From: Paraburkholderia acidipaludis NBRC 101816
GTDB lineage: Bacteria > Pseudomonadota > Gammaproteobacteria > Burkholderiales > Burkholderiaceae
Length of the DNA stretch: 64,000 nt
NCBI RefSeq assembly: GCF_000684975.1
Contig: NZ_BAXZ01000004.1
Location: 1 to 64,000 of the forward strand
Direction: 5' to 3'
The notes beneath the pieces were generated by a model that was not told the DNA's origin, made no database searches, and worked only from the letters and a program-made list of their open reading frames with translations. Shown here one piece after another: positions 32,900 to 41,035 of this stretch (positions within the stretch are counted from its first letter, which is position 1; each line of letters opens with the position of its first letter). A program made the translations under genes and the position numbers.

Positions 32900-35497
32900 T
32901 TACGCCGCGGCCCTGGACGATTCGAGGAAGTCCTGCGCGAAACGCTGCAGCACGCCGCCCGCTTCGTAGATCGAAACTTCCTCCGCGGTGTCGAGCCGGC
33001 AGGTCACGGGCACTTCCACGCGCTCGCCGTTCCTCCGCTGGATCACGAGCGCGAGATCGGCGCGCGGCCTGCGCTCGCCGATCACGTCGAAGGTCTCGGT
33101 GCCGTCGATGCCGAGCGTCGTGCGGTTCGTGCCGGCCTTGAACTCCAGCGGCAGCACGCCCATGCCGATCAGGTTAGTGCGGTGAATGCGCTCGAACCCT
33201 TCGGCGACGATCGCTTCCACGCCCGCGAGCCGCACGCCCTTGGCCGCCCAGTCGCGCGAGCTGCCCTGGCCGTAGTCGGCCCCCGCGACGATGATGAGCG
33301 GCTGCTTGCGCTCCATATAGGTTTCGATGGCTTCCCACATGCGCGTGACCTTGCCTTCCGGCTCGATGCGGGCGAGCGAGCCCTTCTTCACGGCGCCGTC
33401 TACCACGGCCATTTCGTTGACGAGCGTGGGGTTCGCGAAGGTGGCGCGCTGGGCCGTGAGGTGATCGCCGCGGTGCGTCGCGTACGAGTTGAAGTCCTCT
33501 TCGGGCAGGCCCATTTTCGCGAGGTACTCGCCCGCCGCACTGTTGGGCAAAATCGCGTTGGAGGGCGAGAGATGGTCGGTCGTGATGTTGTCGCCGAGCA
33601 CGGCGAGCGGACGCAGGCCGCGCAGCGTGCGCTCGCCGGCCAGCGCGCCTTCCCAGTACGGCGGGCGGCGGATGTAGGTGCTTTGCGCGCGCCAGTCGTA
33701 CAGCGGATCGGCCGCCTCGCTGCGCGAGGCAGTGACAGCGAACATCGGTTCGTACACCTTGCGAAACTGCTCGGGCTTCACGCTTTGCACGACGATGGCG
33801 TCGATTTCCTCGTCGCTCGGCCAGAGGTCTTTCAGGTAGACCGGCTTGCCGTCCTGGCCGGTGCCGAGCGCGTCCTTTTCGATGTCGAAGCGGATCGTAC
33901 CGGCGATGGCGTACGCCACCACGAGCGGCGGCGAGGCGAGGAAGGCCTGCTTCGCGTACGGGTGGATGCGGCCGTCGAAGTTGCGGTTGCCCGAGAGCAC
34001 GGCCGTGGCGTAGAGGTCGCGGTCGATGATCTCCTGCTGGATCTTCGGATCGAGCGCGCCCGACATGCCGTTGCACGTGGTGCACGCGAACGCCACGATG
34101 CCGAAGCCGAGCTTTTCGAGTTCGGGCAGCAGTTTCGCTTCTTCGAGGTAGAGCTCGACCGCTTTCGATCCCGGCGCGAGCGAGCTCTTCACCCACGGCT
34201 TGCGCGTGAGGCCGCGCGCGTTCGCGTTGCGCGCGAGCAGGGCGGCTGCGATCACGTTGCGCGGGTTGCTCGTGTTCGTGCAGCTCGTAATGGCGGCGAT
34301 GATGACGGCACCGTCCGGCATCTGGCCCGGCGTTTCTTCCCACTTGCCCGCGATGCCGCGCTCGGCCAGCGCCGAGGTGGGCAGGCGCTTGTGCGGATTC
34401 GACGGGCCGGCCATGTTGCGCACGACGGAGGACAGATCGAATGTGAGCGTACGCTCGTATTGCGCGCGAGCGAGCGCATCGGCCCACAAGCCCGCGGTCT
34501 TCGCATAGGTCTCGACGAGCTTGACCTGCTCTTCGTCGCGGCCCGTGAGGCGCAGATAGTCGAGCGTCTGGTTGTCGATGAAGAACATCGCCGCCGTCGC
34601 GCCGTATTCGGGGGCCATGTTCGAGATCGTGGCGCGATCGCCGAGCGTGAGGCTCGACGCGCCTTCTCCACGGAACTCCAGATACGCACCCACGACCTTT
34701 TCCTTGCGCAGGAATTCGGTGAGCGCGAGCACGATGTCGGTGGCGGTGATGCCAGGCTGGCGCTTGCCCGTGAGTTCCACGCCCACGATATCGGGCAGGC
34801 GCATCCACGAGGCGCGGCCGAGCATGACGTTCTCCGCTTCGAGCCCGCCCACGCCAATGGCGATCACGCCGAGCGCGTCCACATGCGGCGTATGGCTGTC
34901 CGTGCCGACACAGGTATCGGGGTACGCCACGCCTTCGGTGACGCCGATCACGGGCGACATCTTCTCCAAGTTGATCTGGTGCATGATGCCGTTGCCGGGC
35001 GGGATCACGTCGACGTTCTGGAAGGACTGCTTCGTCCAGTTGATGAAGTCGAAGCGGTCAACGTTGCGGCGGTCCTCGATTGCACGGTTCTTCGCGAACG
35101 CGTCCGGGTCGAAGCCGCCGCATTCCACGGCGAGCGAGTGGTCGACGATCAGTTGCACCGGCACGACTGGATTCACTTTCGCCGGGTCGCCGCCCTGGTC
35201 GGCGATGGCGTCGCGCAGGCCCGCGAGATCGACGAGCGCGGTTTGCCCGAGGATGTCGTGGCAGACCACGCGCGCCGGATACCACGGAAAGTCGAGGTCG
35301 CGCTTGCGTTCGATGAGCTGCGTGAGCGAGGCGGCGAGCGTGGCCGGGTCGCAGCGGCGCACGAGGTTCTCGGCGAGCACGCGCGAGGTGTAGGGCAACG
35401 TGTCCCAGGCGCCGGGCCGGATGGCTTCGACGGCTTCGCGCGCGTCGAAGTAGTCGAGCCGGGTGCCCGGAAGGGATTTGCGGTAGGCGGTGTTCAT
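32900..35497 (-). CDS. acnD: Fe/S-dependent 2-methylisocitrate dehydratase AcnD
   Basis: An 865-residue aconitase-superfamily enzyme dehydrating 2-methylcitrate. It shows VDHSLAVECGG, NVDVIPPGNGIMHQINLE, TDSHTPHVDALGVIAIGVGG, and the [4Fe-4S] cysteines in SCTNTSNP (about residue 408) and FACTTCNGMSG (about 470). The ATG at 35497 is 20 bases after prpC. Together with PrpF it replaces PrpD, the usual arrangement in Burkholderiales. Confidence 0.95.
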   Translation of the reverse strand: MNTAYRKSLPGTRLDYFDAREAVEAIRPGAWDTLPYTSRVLAENLVRRCDPATLAASLTQLIERKRDLDFPWYPARVVCHDILGQTALVDLAGLRDAIADQGGDPAKVNPVVPVQLIVDHSLAVECGGFDPDAFAKNRAIEDRRNVDRFDFINWTKQSFQNVDVIPPGNGIMHQINLEKMSPVIGVTEGVAYPDTCVGTDSHTPHVDALGVIAIGVGGLEAENVMLGRASWMRLPDIVGVELTGKRQPGITATDIVLALTEFLRKEKVVGAYLEFRGEGASSLTLGDRATISNMAPEYGATAAMFFIDNQTLDYLRLTGRDEEQVKLVETYAKTAGLWADALARAQYERTLTFDLSSVVRNMAGPSNPHKRLPTSALAERGIAGKWEETPGQMPDGAVIIAAITSCTNTSNPRNVIAAALLARNANARGLTRKPWVKSSLAPGSKAVELYLEEAKLLPELEKLGFGIVAFACTTCNGMSGALDPKIQQEIIDRDLYATAVLSGNRNFDGRIHPYAKQAFLASPPLVVAYAIAGTIRFDIEKDALGTGQDGKPVYLKDLWPSDEEIDAIVVQSVKPEQFRKVYEPMFAVTASRSEAADPLYDWRAQSTYIRRPPYWEGALAGERTLRGLRPLAVLGDNITTDHLSPSNAILPNSAAGEYLAKMGLPEEDFNSYATHRGDHLTAQRATFANPTLVNEMAVVDGAVKKGSLARIEPEGKVTRMWEAIETYMERKQPLIIVAGADYGQGSSRDWAAKGVRLAGVEAIVAEGFERIHRTNLIGMGVLPLEFKAGTNRTTLGIDGTETFDVIGERRPRADLALVIQRRNGERVEVPVTCRLDTAEEVSIYEAGGVLQRFAQDFLESSRAAA

Positions 35498-35517
35498 GGG
35501 GATTCGCTTCGCGGAAA

Positions 35518-36684
35518 TCAGCGCTTGCCGATCGGAACGAACTTCAGGTTCTCCGGACCGGTGTAATTCGCGCTCGGACGAATGATCTTGTTGTCGATGC
35601 GCTGCTCGATGATGTGCGCGCTCCAGCCGGCCGTGCGCGCGATCACGAACACCGGCGTGAACATCGCGGTCGGCACGCCCATCATGTGGTACGACACGGC
35701 GCTGAACCAGTCGAGGTTCGGGAACATCTTCTTGATGTCCCACATCGTCGATTCGAGGCGCTCGGCGATGTTGAAGAGCTTCAGGTTCGACTGCTCCTTC
35801 GAGAGCTTGCGCGCCACTTCCTTGATGACCTTGTTGCGCGGGTCCGAGATCGTGTAGACCGGGTGGCCGAAACCGATCACGACTTCCTTCGCTTCCACGC
35901 GGCGGCGGATGTCGGCTTCCGCGTCGTCCGGGTTTTCATAGCGCGACTGAATCTCGAACGCCACCTCGTTCGCGCCGCCGTGCTTCGGGCCGCGCAGCGC
36001 GCCGATCGCGCCCGTGATGGCCGAGTACATGTCCGAGCCCGTGCCCGCGATCACGCGGCCCGTGAACGTCGAAGCGTTGAACTCGTGTTCGGCGTAGAGG
36101 TTCAGCGAGACGTGCATCGCATCGACCCACGACTTCGACGGCTCGCGGCCGTGCAGCAGGTGCAGGAAGTGACCGCCGATCGAATCGTCGTCGGTTTCCA
36201 CTTCGATGCGCTTGCCGTTGTGCGAGTAGTGGTACCAGTACAGCAGCATGGAGCCGAGCGAGGCCATCAGGCGGTCGGCGATGTCGCGCGCGCCCGGCAG
36301 ATTGTGGTCGTCCTTTTCGGGCAGCACGGTGCCGAGCACGGAAACGCCCGTGCGCATCACGTCCATCGGGTGCGCCGAAGCGGGCACCCACTCCAGCGCC
36401 GCTTTCACGTTCGCGGGCAGGCCGCGCAGGCCCTTGAGCTTCGTCTTGTAGGCGACGAGTTCGGCCGCGTTCGGCAGCTTGCCGTGCACGAGCAGGTAAG
36501 CGACTTCTTCGAACTCGCAGGCGGTGGCCAGGTCGAGAATGTCGTAGCCGCGGTAGTGCAGGTCGTTGCCGGTGCGGCCCACGGTGCACAGCGCCGTGTT
36601 GCCCGCCGCCACGCCCGAGAGCGCGACCGACTTCTTCGGCTTGAAGCCGCCTGCGCCCTGTGCCTTGGTATCTGCTTCGCTCAT
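35518..36684 (-). CDS. prpC: 2-methylcitrate synthase
   Basis: A 388-residue citrate-synthase-family enzyme condensing propionyl-CoA with oxaloacetate. Diagnostic segments are LHYRGYDILDLA, KHGGANEVAFE with the catalytic His, VIGFGHPVYTISDPRN, and SAHIIEQRIDNKIIRPSANY near the C-terminus. AGAGGACGACACC precedes the ATG. It is the second gene of the methylcitrate operon, 60 bases after prpB. Confidence 0.95.
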   Translation of the reverse strand: MSEADTKAQGAGGFKPKKSVALSGVAAGNTALCTVGRTGNDLHYRGYDILDLATACEFEEVAYLLVHGKLPNAAELVAYKTKLKGLRGLPANVKAALEWVPASAHPMDVMRTGVSVLGTVLPEKDDHNLPGARDIADRLMASLGSMLLYWYHYSHNGKRIEVETDDDSIGGHFLHLLHGREPSKSWVDAMHVSLNLYAEHEFNASTFTGRVIAGTGSDMYSAITGAIGALRGPKHGGANEVAFEIQSRYENPDDAEADIRRRVEAKEVVIGFGHPVYTISDPRNKVIKEVARKLSKEQSNLKLFNIAERLESTMWDIKKMFPNLDWFSAVSYHMMGVPTAMFTPVFVIARTAGWSAHIIEQRIDNKIIRPSANYTGPENLKFVPIGKR

Positions 36685-36744
36685 GGTGTCGTCCTCTTGA
36701 TGATGTCTCGAATGTTTCAGATGTGGGGAATACGCTGAAGCGTG

Positions 36745-37635
36745 TTACTTCTTCGCGGCGAACAATTCGTCGAGCTTGTCTTCGTACGCGTGATAGCCGA
36801 GATACTTGTAGAGATCCTCGCGCGTCTGCATGGTCGAAACGGCCGCCTTCTGCGTGCCGTCGCGCTTCACGGTCTCGTAGAAGTTCAGCGCCGCCGCATT
36901 CATCGCGCGATACGCGCCGCAGCAGTAGAGCGCGATGTCCACGTTCGCGCTCTTCAGTTCTTCCGTCGTGAAGAACGGCGTCGAGCCGAACTCGGTCAGG
37001 TTCGCAAGGATCGGCACCTTTACCGCGGCTCTGAAGCGGCGATAGTCGTCGAGCGTCTTCATGGCTTCAGGGAAAATCATGTCGGCGCCGGCCTCGACAT
37101 AGGCCACCGCGCGCTCGATCGCCGCATCGATGCCTTCCGCCGCGGCCGCGTCCGTGCGCGCCATGATCACGAACTGGTCGTCCGTGCGTGCGTCCACGGC
37201 GGCCTTCACGCGGTCCACCATCTCGTCGGTCGGCACCACTTCCTTGTTCGGGCGGTGGCCGCAGCGCTTCTGGCCCACCTGGTCTTCCATGTGCACGGCC
37301 GCGACGCCGGCCTTGATGAACGACTTGATGGTGCGCGCGATGTTGAAGGCGCCGCCCCAGCCGGTGTCGATGTCGACCATCAGCGGAATCTCGACGGCGT
37401 CGGTGATGCGGCGGGCGTCGATGAGCACGTCGTCCATCGTGCTGATGCCGAGGTCGGGCACGCCGAGCGAATTGGCGGCCACGCCGCCGCCGGAGAGGTA
37501 GACGGCCTTGAAGCCGGTCTGCTCGGCGAGTTTGGCGGCGTAGGCGGTGATGGCGCCGACGACCTGAAGCGGTTGTTCTGCGGCGACGGCCGCGCGGAAT
37601 TTCGCTCCGGCGCTGGTGGGGGTTCGGTTGGTCAT
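36745..37635 (-). CDS. prpB: 2-methylisocitrate lyase
   Basis: A 296-residue isocitrate-lyase-superfamily enzyme that splits 2-methylisocitrate into pyruvate and succinate. It has KAVYLSGGGVAANSLGVPDLG, MVDIDTGWGG with the Mg-binding acidic residues, and the catalytic-loop QKRCGHRPNKEVV. The ATG at 37635 was chosen over a start 17 codons earlier because the sigma54 promoter at 37670-37685 would put that earlier codon at or upstream of the transcript start. It is the first gene of the operon. Confidence 0.95.
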   Translation of the reverse strand: MTNRTPTSAGAKFRAAVAAEQPLQVVGAITAYAAKLAEQTGFKAVYLSGGGVAANSLGVPDLGISTMDDVLIDARRITDAVEIPLMVDIDTGWGGAFNIARTIKSFIKAGVAAVHMEDQVGQKRCGHRPNKEVVPTDEMVDRVKAAVDARTDDQFVIMARTDAAAAEGIDAAIERAVAYVEAGADMIFPEAMKTLDDYRRFRAAVKVPILANLTEFGSTPFFTTEELKSANVDIALYCCGAYRAMNAAALNFYETVKRDGTQKAAVSTMQTREDLYKYLGYHAYEDKLDELFAAKK

Positions 37636-37669
37636 GCTGGATGTCTCCGATGAAATCGCGCCTCGATAG

Positions 37670-37685
37670 TGCAGATACCGTGCCA
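37670..37685 (-). promoter_or_regulatory. Sigma54 promoter of prpB operon
   Basis: The minus strand reads TGGCACGGTATCTGCA, matching TGGCACG-N4-TTGCA with one change and correct spacing of the -24 GG and -12 GC. Transcription would start near 37659, giving a leader of about 24 bases before the prpB ATG. A sigma54 promoter is expected since PrpR is an AAA+ enhancer-binding activator. Confidence 0.85.
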
Positions 37686-37760
37686 AGGTGGGGCGACGGG
37701 GCTAACGCGTTGATTTTCCGCCAGATTGGCCGGGCGGTCCGCGCCGCGGGCATTGCGATT

Positions 37761-37786
37761 CTGAAATTGAGGTTTCAGATTTGAAA
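37761..37786. promoter_or_regulatory. Probable PrpR upstream activating sites
   Basis: Two overlapping inverted repeats, CTGAAA-N6-TTTCAG (37761-37778) and TTTCA-N4-TGAAA (37773-37786), sit 76-116 bases upstream of the sigma54 promoter and 47 bases before prpR. That position suits an enhancer for the operon and autoregulation of prpR. Assignment to PrpR is inference from position. Confidence 0.6.
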
Positions 37787-37832
37787 TCGGAGCGATAATG
37801 TCACTTCCCGTCTTACCGCAGCGACCGGCGCC

Positions 37833-39851
37833 ATGAACCGCTTTCCCGTTCCCTCCGAATTCCGCCCGCGCGTCTGGGCCATGGGCATCAGCCGCCTGCG
37901 CGACCTGTTTCGCGACATCGCCCGCGAATACGACGATCTCGCCGACCTGCGCGTGGTCGCGCGCGGCTTCGAGGAGGCGGTGGCCGAGATCGCGGCGGCG
38001 GGGCCGAACCAGCGTCCCGACGTGATCGTCGCGGCGGGCTCGAACGGCGGCTATCTGAAGGCGCGTATCGACGTGCCGGTCGTGCTGCTGCAGCCCACCG
38101 GCTTCGACGTGATGCAGGCGCTGGCCCGCGCGCGCCGCGAAACCGAGGTCGTCGCGCTTGTGACCTATGGCGAGACGCCCGCCGAGGTGCGCCGTTTCGC
38201 GAGCGCCTGGGGGCTCGACGTGGTGTTCGCGTCGTACCGCACCGTGCAGGACGCGGAGGCCTGCGTGCTGGACCTGCGCGACCGCGGCGTGGGCGCGGTC
38301 GTGGGGCCGGGCCTCGTCAACGATCTGGCCGCGCGGCTCGGCCTCGTGCCGTTCTTCGTGTACTCGCATTCCTCGGTGCGCGCGGCATTCGACAATGCGC
38401 TCGAAGTCGCGCTGGCCACCTGGCGCGAGACGCAGCGCCGCCAGCGTCTGGACAGCGTGCTGCAGCACCTGCGCGACGGCGTGGTGGCGCTCGACTCGGA
38501 AGGGCGCGTGGAGGCGATCAACCAGCGGCTCGCGGCCGTGCTCGGCGTGGATCCGGCCTTGGCGGCGGGCCGGCCGCTCGCCGAGCTGGCGCCGGACATT
38601 GCCTTCGCGCTGCCCGAGGCCGACGGCGAATCGCTCGAAACCGTGCGGGGCGTGAGCTACGTCGTGCATCGCGGGCCGCTCGTCGACAACGGCGTGACGA
38701 CGGGCGCCGTGCTCACGTTCCAGGAGTCGCGCGCGGTGGAGCGGCTCGACCGCACGCTGCGCACGCGCCAGCGCACCCAGCAGTTCGTGGCGCGCTACCG
38801 GCTCGACGACCTGAGCGGTGCGACGCCGGGCATCGAGCGCGTGCGCCAGCTCGCGAAGCGCTACGCCAAATCGGACGCCACCGTGCTGATCCGCGGCGAG
38901 AGCGGCACCGGCAAGGAGATGGTCGCGCAGGGCATTCACCGCGAGAGCGCGCGGCGCGATTTTCCGTTCGTGGCGATCAACTGCGGCGCGTTTCCCGAGG
39001 CGCTGCTGGAGAGCGAACTGTTCGGCTACGAGGAGGGCGCTTTCACGGGCGCGCGGCGCGGCGGCAAGGTCGGCCTGATCGAGGCCGCGCATCGCGGCAC
39101 GCTCTTTCTCGACGAGATCGGCGAGATGCCGCTGCCGCTGCAGAGCCGTCTGTTGCGCGTGCTGCAGGAGCGGGAAGTCGTTCGCCTCGGCGCGACGGAG
39201 CCCACGCGCGTGGACGTGCGCGTGGTGGCGGCGACGCACCGCTCGCTCACGGGGCAGATCGAGGCCGGCGAGTTCCGCGCCGATCTTTACTATCGGCTGA
39301 ACATTCTCAATCTCGCCATTCCGGCCTTGCGCGAGCGCGCGGCCGATGTCGTGCCGCTCGCCGCCGAGCTACTGCTGCAGGCGTCGCGCCGCGAGCCGCG
39401 CGTGGCGCTGCGCATTCGGACGGCGGAATCGGCACTCGCGGCGCTTGCGCCGGTCGCAGAAGCGCTCGCGTGTCACGACTGGCCCGGCAACGTGCGCGAG
39501 TTGCAGAACGTGGTGGAGCGCATCGTGGTGGAGTTGGCCGACACGGACGTCGAAGCGATTCCGGTGGACGTGCTGCGCTCGATTGCGCCGGAGGTGTTCG
39601 ACTCGTCTGTGGCGCCCGACGCTGCCGTGATGGGTGGCGCCGCGCTGACGCTACGCGAGCGCAGCCTGAGCCTGGAGGCGGAAGAGATTCGCGCGGCGCT
39701 CGAAGCCTGCGGCGGCGACCGCGACCGCGTGTGCGAGATGCTGGGCATCAGCAAGACGACGTTGTGGCGGCGCCTGGCCGCCGTGCGCGAGGCGGGCGGC
39801 GCTGCCGTCACGGTTACGGCTGCGCGCAGGCGCCCGGCGCGCGGCGGATGA
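37833..39851 (+). CDS. prpR: PrpR, sigma54-dependent propionate catabolism activator
   Basis: The 672-residue protein has an N-terminal PrpR_N ligand domain (1 to about 200), a PAS-like region (about 207-300), an AAA+ core with Walker A GESGTGKE (about 355) and the sigma54-contacting GAFTGA (about 403), and a C-terminal Fis-type HTH (CEMLGISKTTLWRRLAAV). In enteric bacteria PrpR responds to 2-methylcitrate. It is divergent from prpB with the promoter and enhancer sites between them. Confidence 0.94.
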   Translation: MNRFPVPSEFRPRVWAMGISRLRDLFRDIAREYDDLADLRVVARGFEEAVAEIAAAGPNQRPDVIVAAGSNGGYLKARIDVPVVLLQPTGFDVMQALARARRETEVVALVTYGETPAEVRRFASAWGLDVVFASYRTVQDAEACVLDLRDRGVGAVVGPGLVNDLAARLGLVPFFVYSHSSVRAAFDNALEVALATWRETQRRQRLDSVLQHLRDGVVALDSEGRVEAINQRLAAVLGVDPALAAGRPLAELAPDIAFALPEADGESLETVRGVSYVVHRGPLVDNGVTTGAVLTFQESRAVERLDRTLRTRQRTQQFVARYRLDDLSGATPGIERVRQLAKRYAKSDATVLIRGESGTGKEMVAQGIHRESARRDFPFVAINCGAFPEALLESELFGYEEGAFTGARRGGKVGLIEAAHRGTLFLDEIGEMPLPLQSRLLRVLQEREVVRLGATEPTRVDVRVVAATHRSLTGQIEAGEFRADLYYRLNILNLAIPALRERAADVVPLAAELLLQASRREPRVALRIRTAESALAALAPVAEALACHDWPGNVRELQNVVERIVVELADTDVEAIPVDVLRSIAPEVFDSSVAPDAAVMGGAALTLRERSLSLEAEEIRAALEACGGDRDRVCEMLGISKTTLWRRLAAVREAGGAAVTVTAARRRPARGG

Positions 39852-39885
39852 GAACGGCATAGGAGCCGCTACAGCGAAGCGCGCC

Positions 39886-40281
39886 TCAGGCGTCCTGCAC
39901 GCCGCGCAAGAGCGGCATGACCTGCCCATGCAATTGCGCGACATGCGGGCTCACCTGCAGCAGCGCCTGATAGCGCTCGAAAAACTCCTTCGATTCTTCC
40001 CCCGAAAACAGTGAGCAGACCGCCTGCGCGGCGCCGATCCGGTCGTCGTCGGTCGCGTCTTTCGCGTCCAGCGATTCGTCGATGTTCGTGATGACGCTCG
40101 AAAGCGGCATGAGCCAGCGGAAGCCCGTGCCGTTGATCAGCACCTGGAGGAACGCCGCGGGCGTGACGGGGCCGAACTCGCGTTCGTATTCGGCGCGCTC
40201 GTGGTCGAGGATGGCCTTGTGCAGCGTGAGGAGCGGCTTGCGGACCTCGTTGAGAAACTGCCTTGCGCGTTGCTCGTTCAT
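39886..40281 (-). CDS. Conserved hypothetical protein
   Basis: A 131-residue, mostly helical soluble protein (MNEQRARQFLNEVRKPLLTL at the start; FLQVLINGTGFRWLMPLSSV at about 44-63). No signal peptide, membrane helix or metal motif is seen and I do not recognise a family. The codon usage is like its neighbours and the gene converges on prpR with a 34-base gap. AAGGAGCCGCAAG precedes the ATG, a good ribosome-binding site. Confidence 0.75.
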   Translation of the reverse strand: MNEQRARQFLNEVRKPLLTLHKAILDHERAEYEREFGPVTPAAFLQVLINGTGFRWLMPLSSVITNIDESLDAKDATDDDRIGAAQAVCSLFSGEESKEFFERYQALLQVSPHVAQLHGQVMPLLRGVQDA

Positions 40282-40578
40282 CTTGCGGCTCCTTCGGTGC
40301 CGCGCGCGCAGCGCGGCGGGTCGTGGGGTTCTGCGGACGATGGTAGCGCAAGGCCCGCCTCTCCGTGGGTCGCAAGCGGGGCCCGCAACCGCGCGGGAAC
40401 CCGGACACCCGGGCGGCCGGCTTTCTGCACGCGTTTAACTGCGGCGCTACACTCAACCGGTTCTCGGCAGGTCGCGCTGGCAGGGCCATGCGCATTGGCT
40501 TTTCGAAGCGAAACAGCCGGCGCGTCAGCCCTTCGATTGCTCGATCCATAACGACAAATCCCCATCACCGGAGAGCCC

Positions 40579-41034
40579 ATGACTACGCTCACGATCAACG
40601 GCCAGACCCATGACGTCGACGCTCCACCCGACATGCCGCTCCTTTGGGTGCTGCGCGACATCGTCGGCCTGACCGGCACGAAGTTCGGCTGCGGCATTGC
40701 GCAATGCGGCGCCTGCACGGTGCATCTGGAGGGCGAGGCCACGCGCTCGTGCGTGCTGCCCGTCGCGGCCGTGGCCGGCCGCAAGATCACGACCATCGAG
40801 GCGGTAGGCGCCACGCCCGCGGGCCAGAAAGTGCAGAAGGCGTGGCGCGATCTCGACGTGGTGCAGTGCGGCTACTGCCAGTCGGGGCAGGTGATGTCGG
40901 CGGCGGCGCTGATCGCCTCGAACCCGAACCCGAGCGATGCCGACATCGACGCGGCCATGGCCGGCAACATCTGCCGCTGCGGGACCTATAACCGGATTCG
41001 CGCGGCCGTCAAGCAAGCCGCGAAGGAGGCCTGA
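40579..41034 (+). CDS. (2Fe-2S) subunit of molybdenum hydroxylase (IorA-like)
   Basis: A 151-residue small subunit with a plant-type 2Fe-2S site (Cys38, Cys43, Cys46, Cys58 in GCGIAQCGACTVHL and beyond) and the second helical-domain cluster (Cys97, Cys100, Cys132, Cys134 in QCGYCQSGQ and NICRCG). It passes electrons from the Mo site of the next gene product. No FAD-subunit gene is present, as in isoquinoline 1-oxidoreductase-type two-subunit enzymes. The Mo-subunit ATG follows its stop by one base. Confidence 0.92.
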   Translation: MTTLTINGQTHDVDAPPDMPLLWVLRDIVGLTGTKFGCGIAQCGACTVHLEGEATRSCVLPVAAVAGRKITTIEAVGATPAGQKVQKAWRDLDVVQCGYCQSGQVMSAAALIASNPNPSDADIDAAMAGNICRCGTYNRIRAAVKQAAKEA

Positions 41035-41035
41035 G

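Noticed and set aside
32882..35566. 894-codon open frame antisense to acnD
   Set aside because: Arg/His/Val-rich translation typical of the complement of a high-GC gene; acnD on the other strand has full-length family homology.
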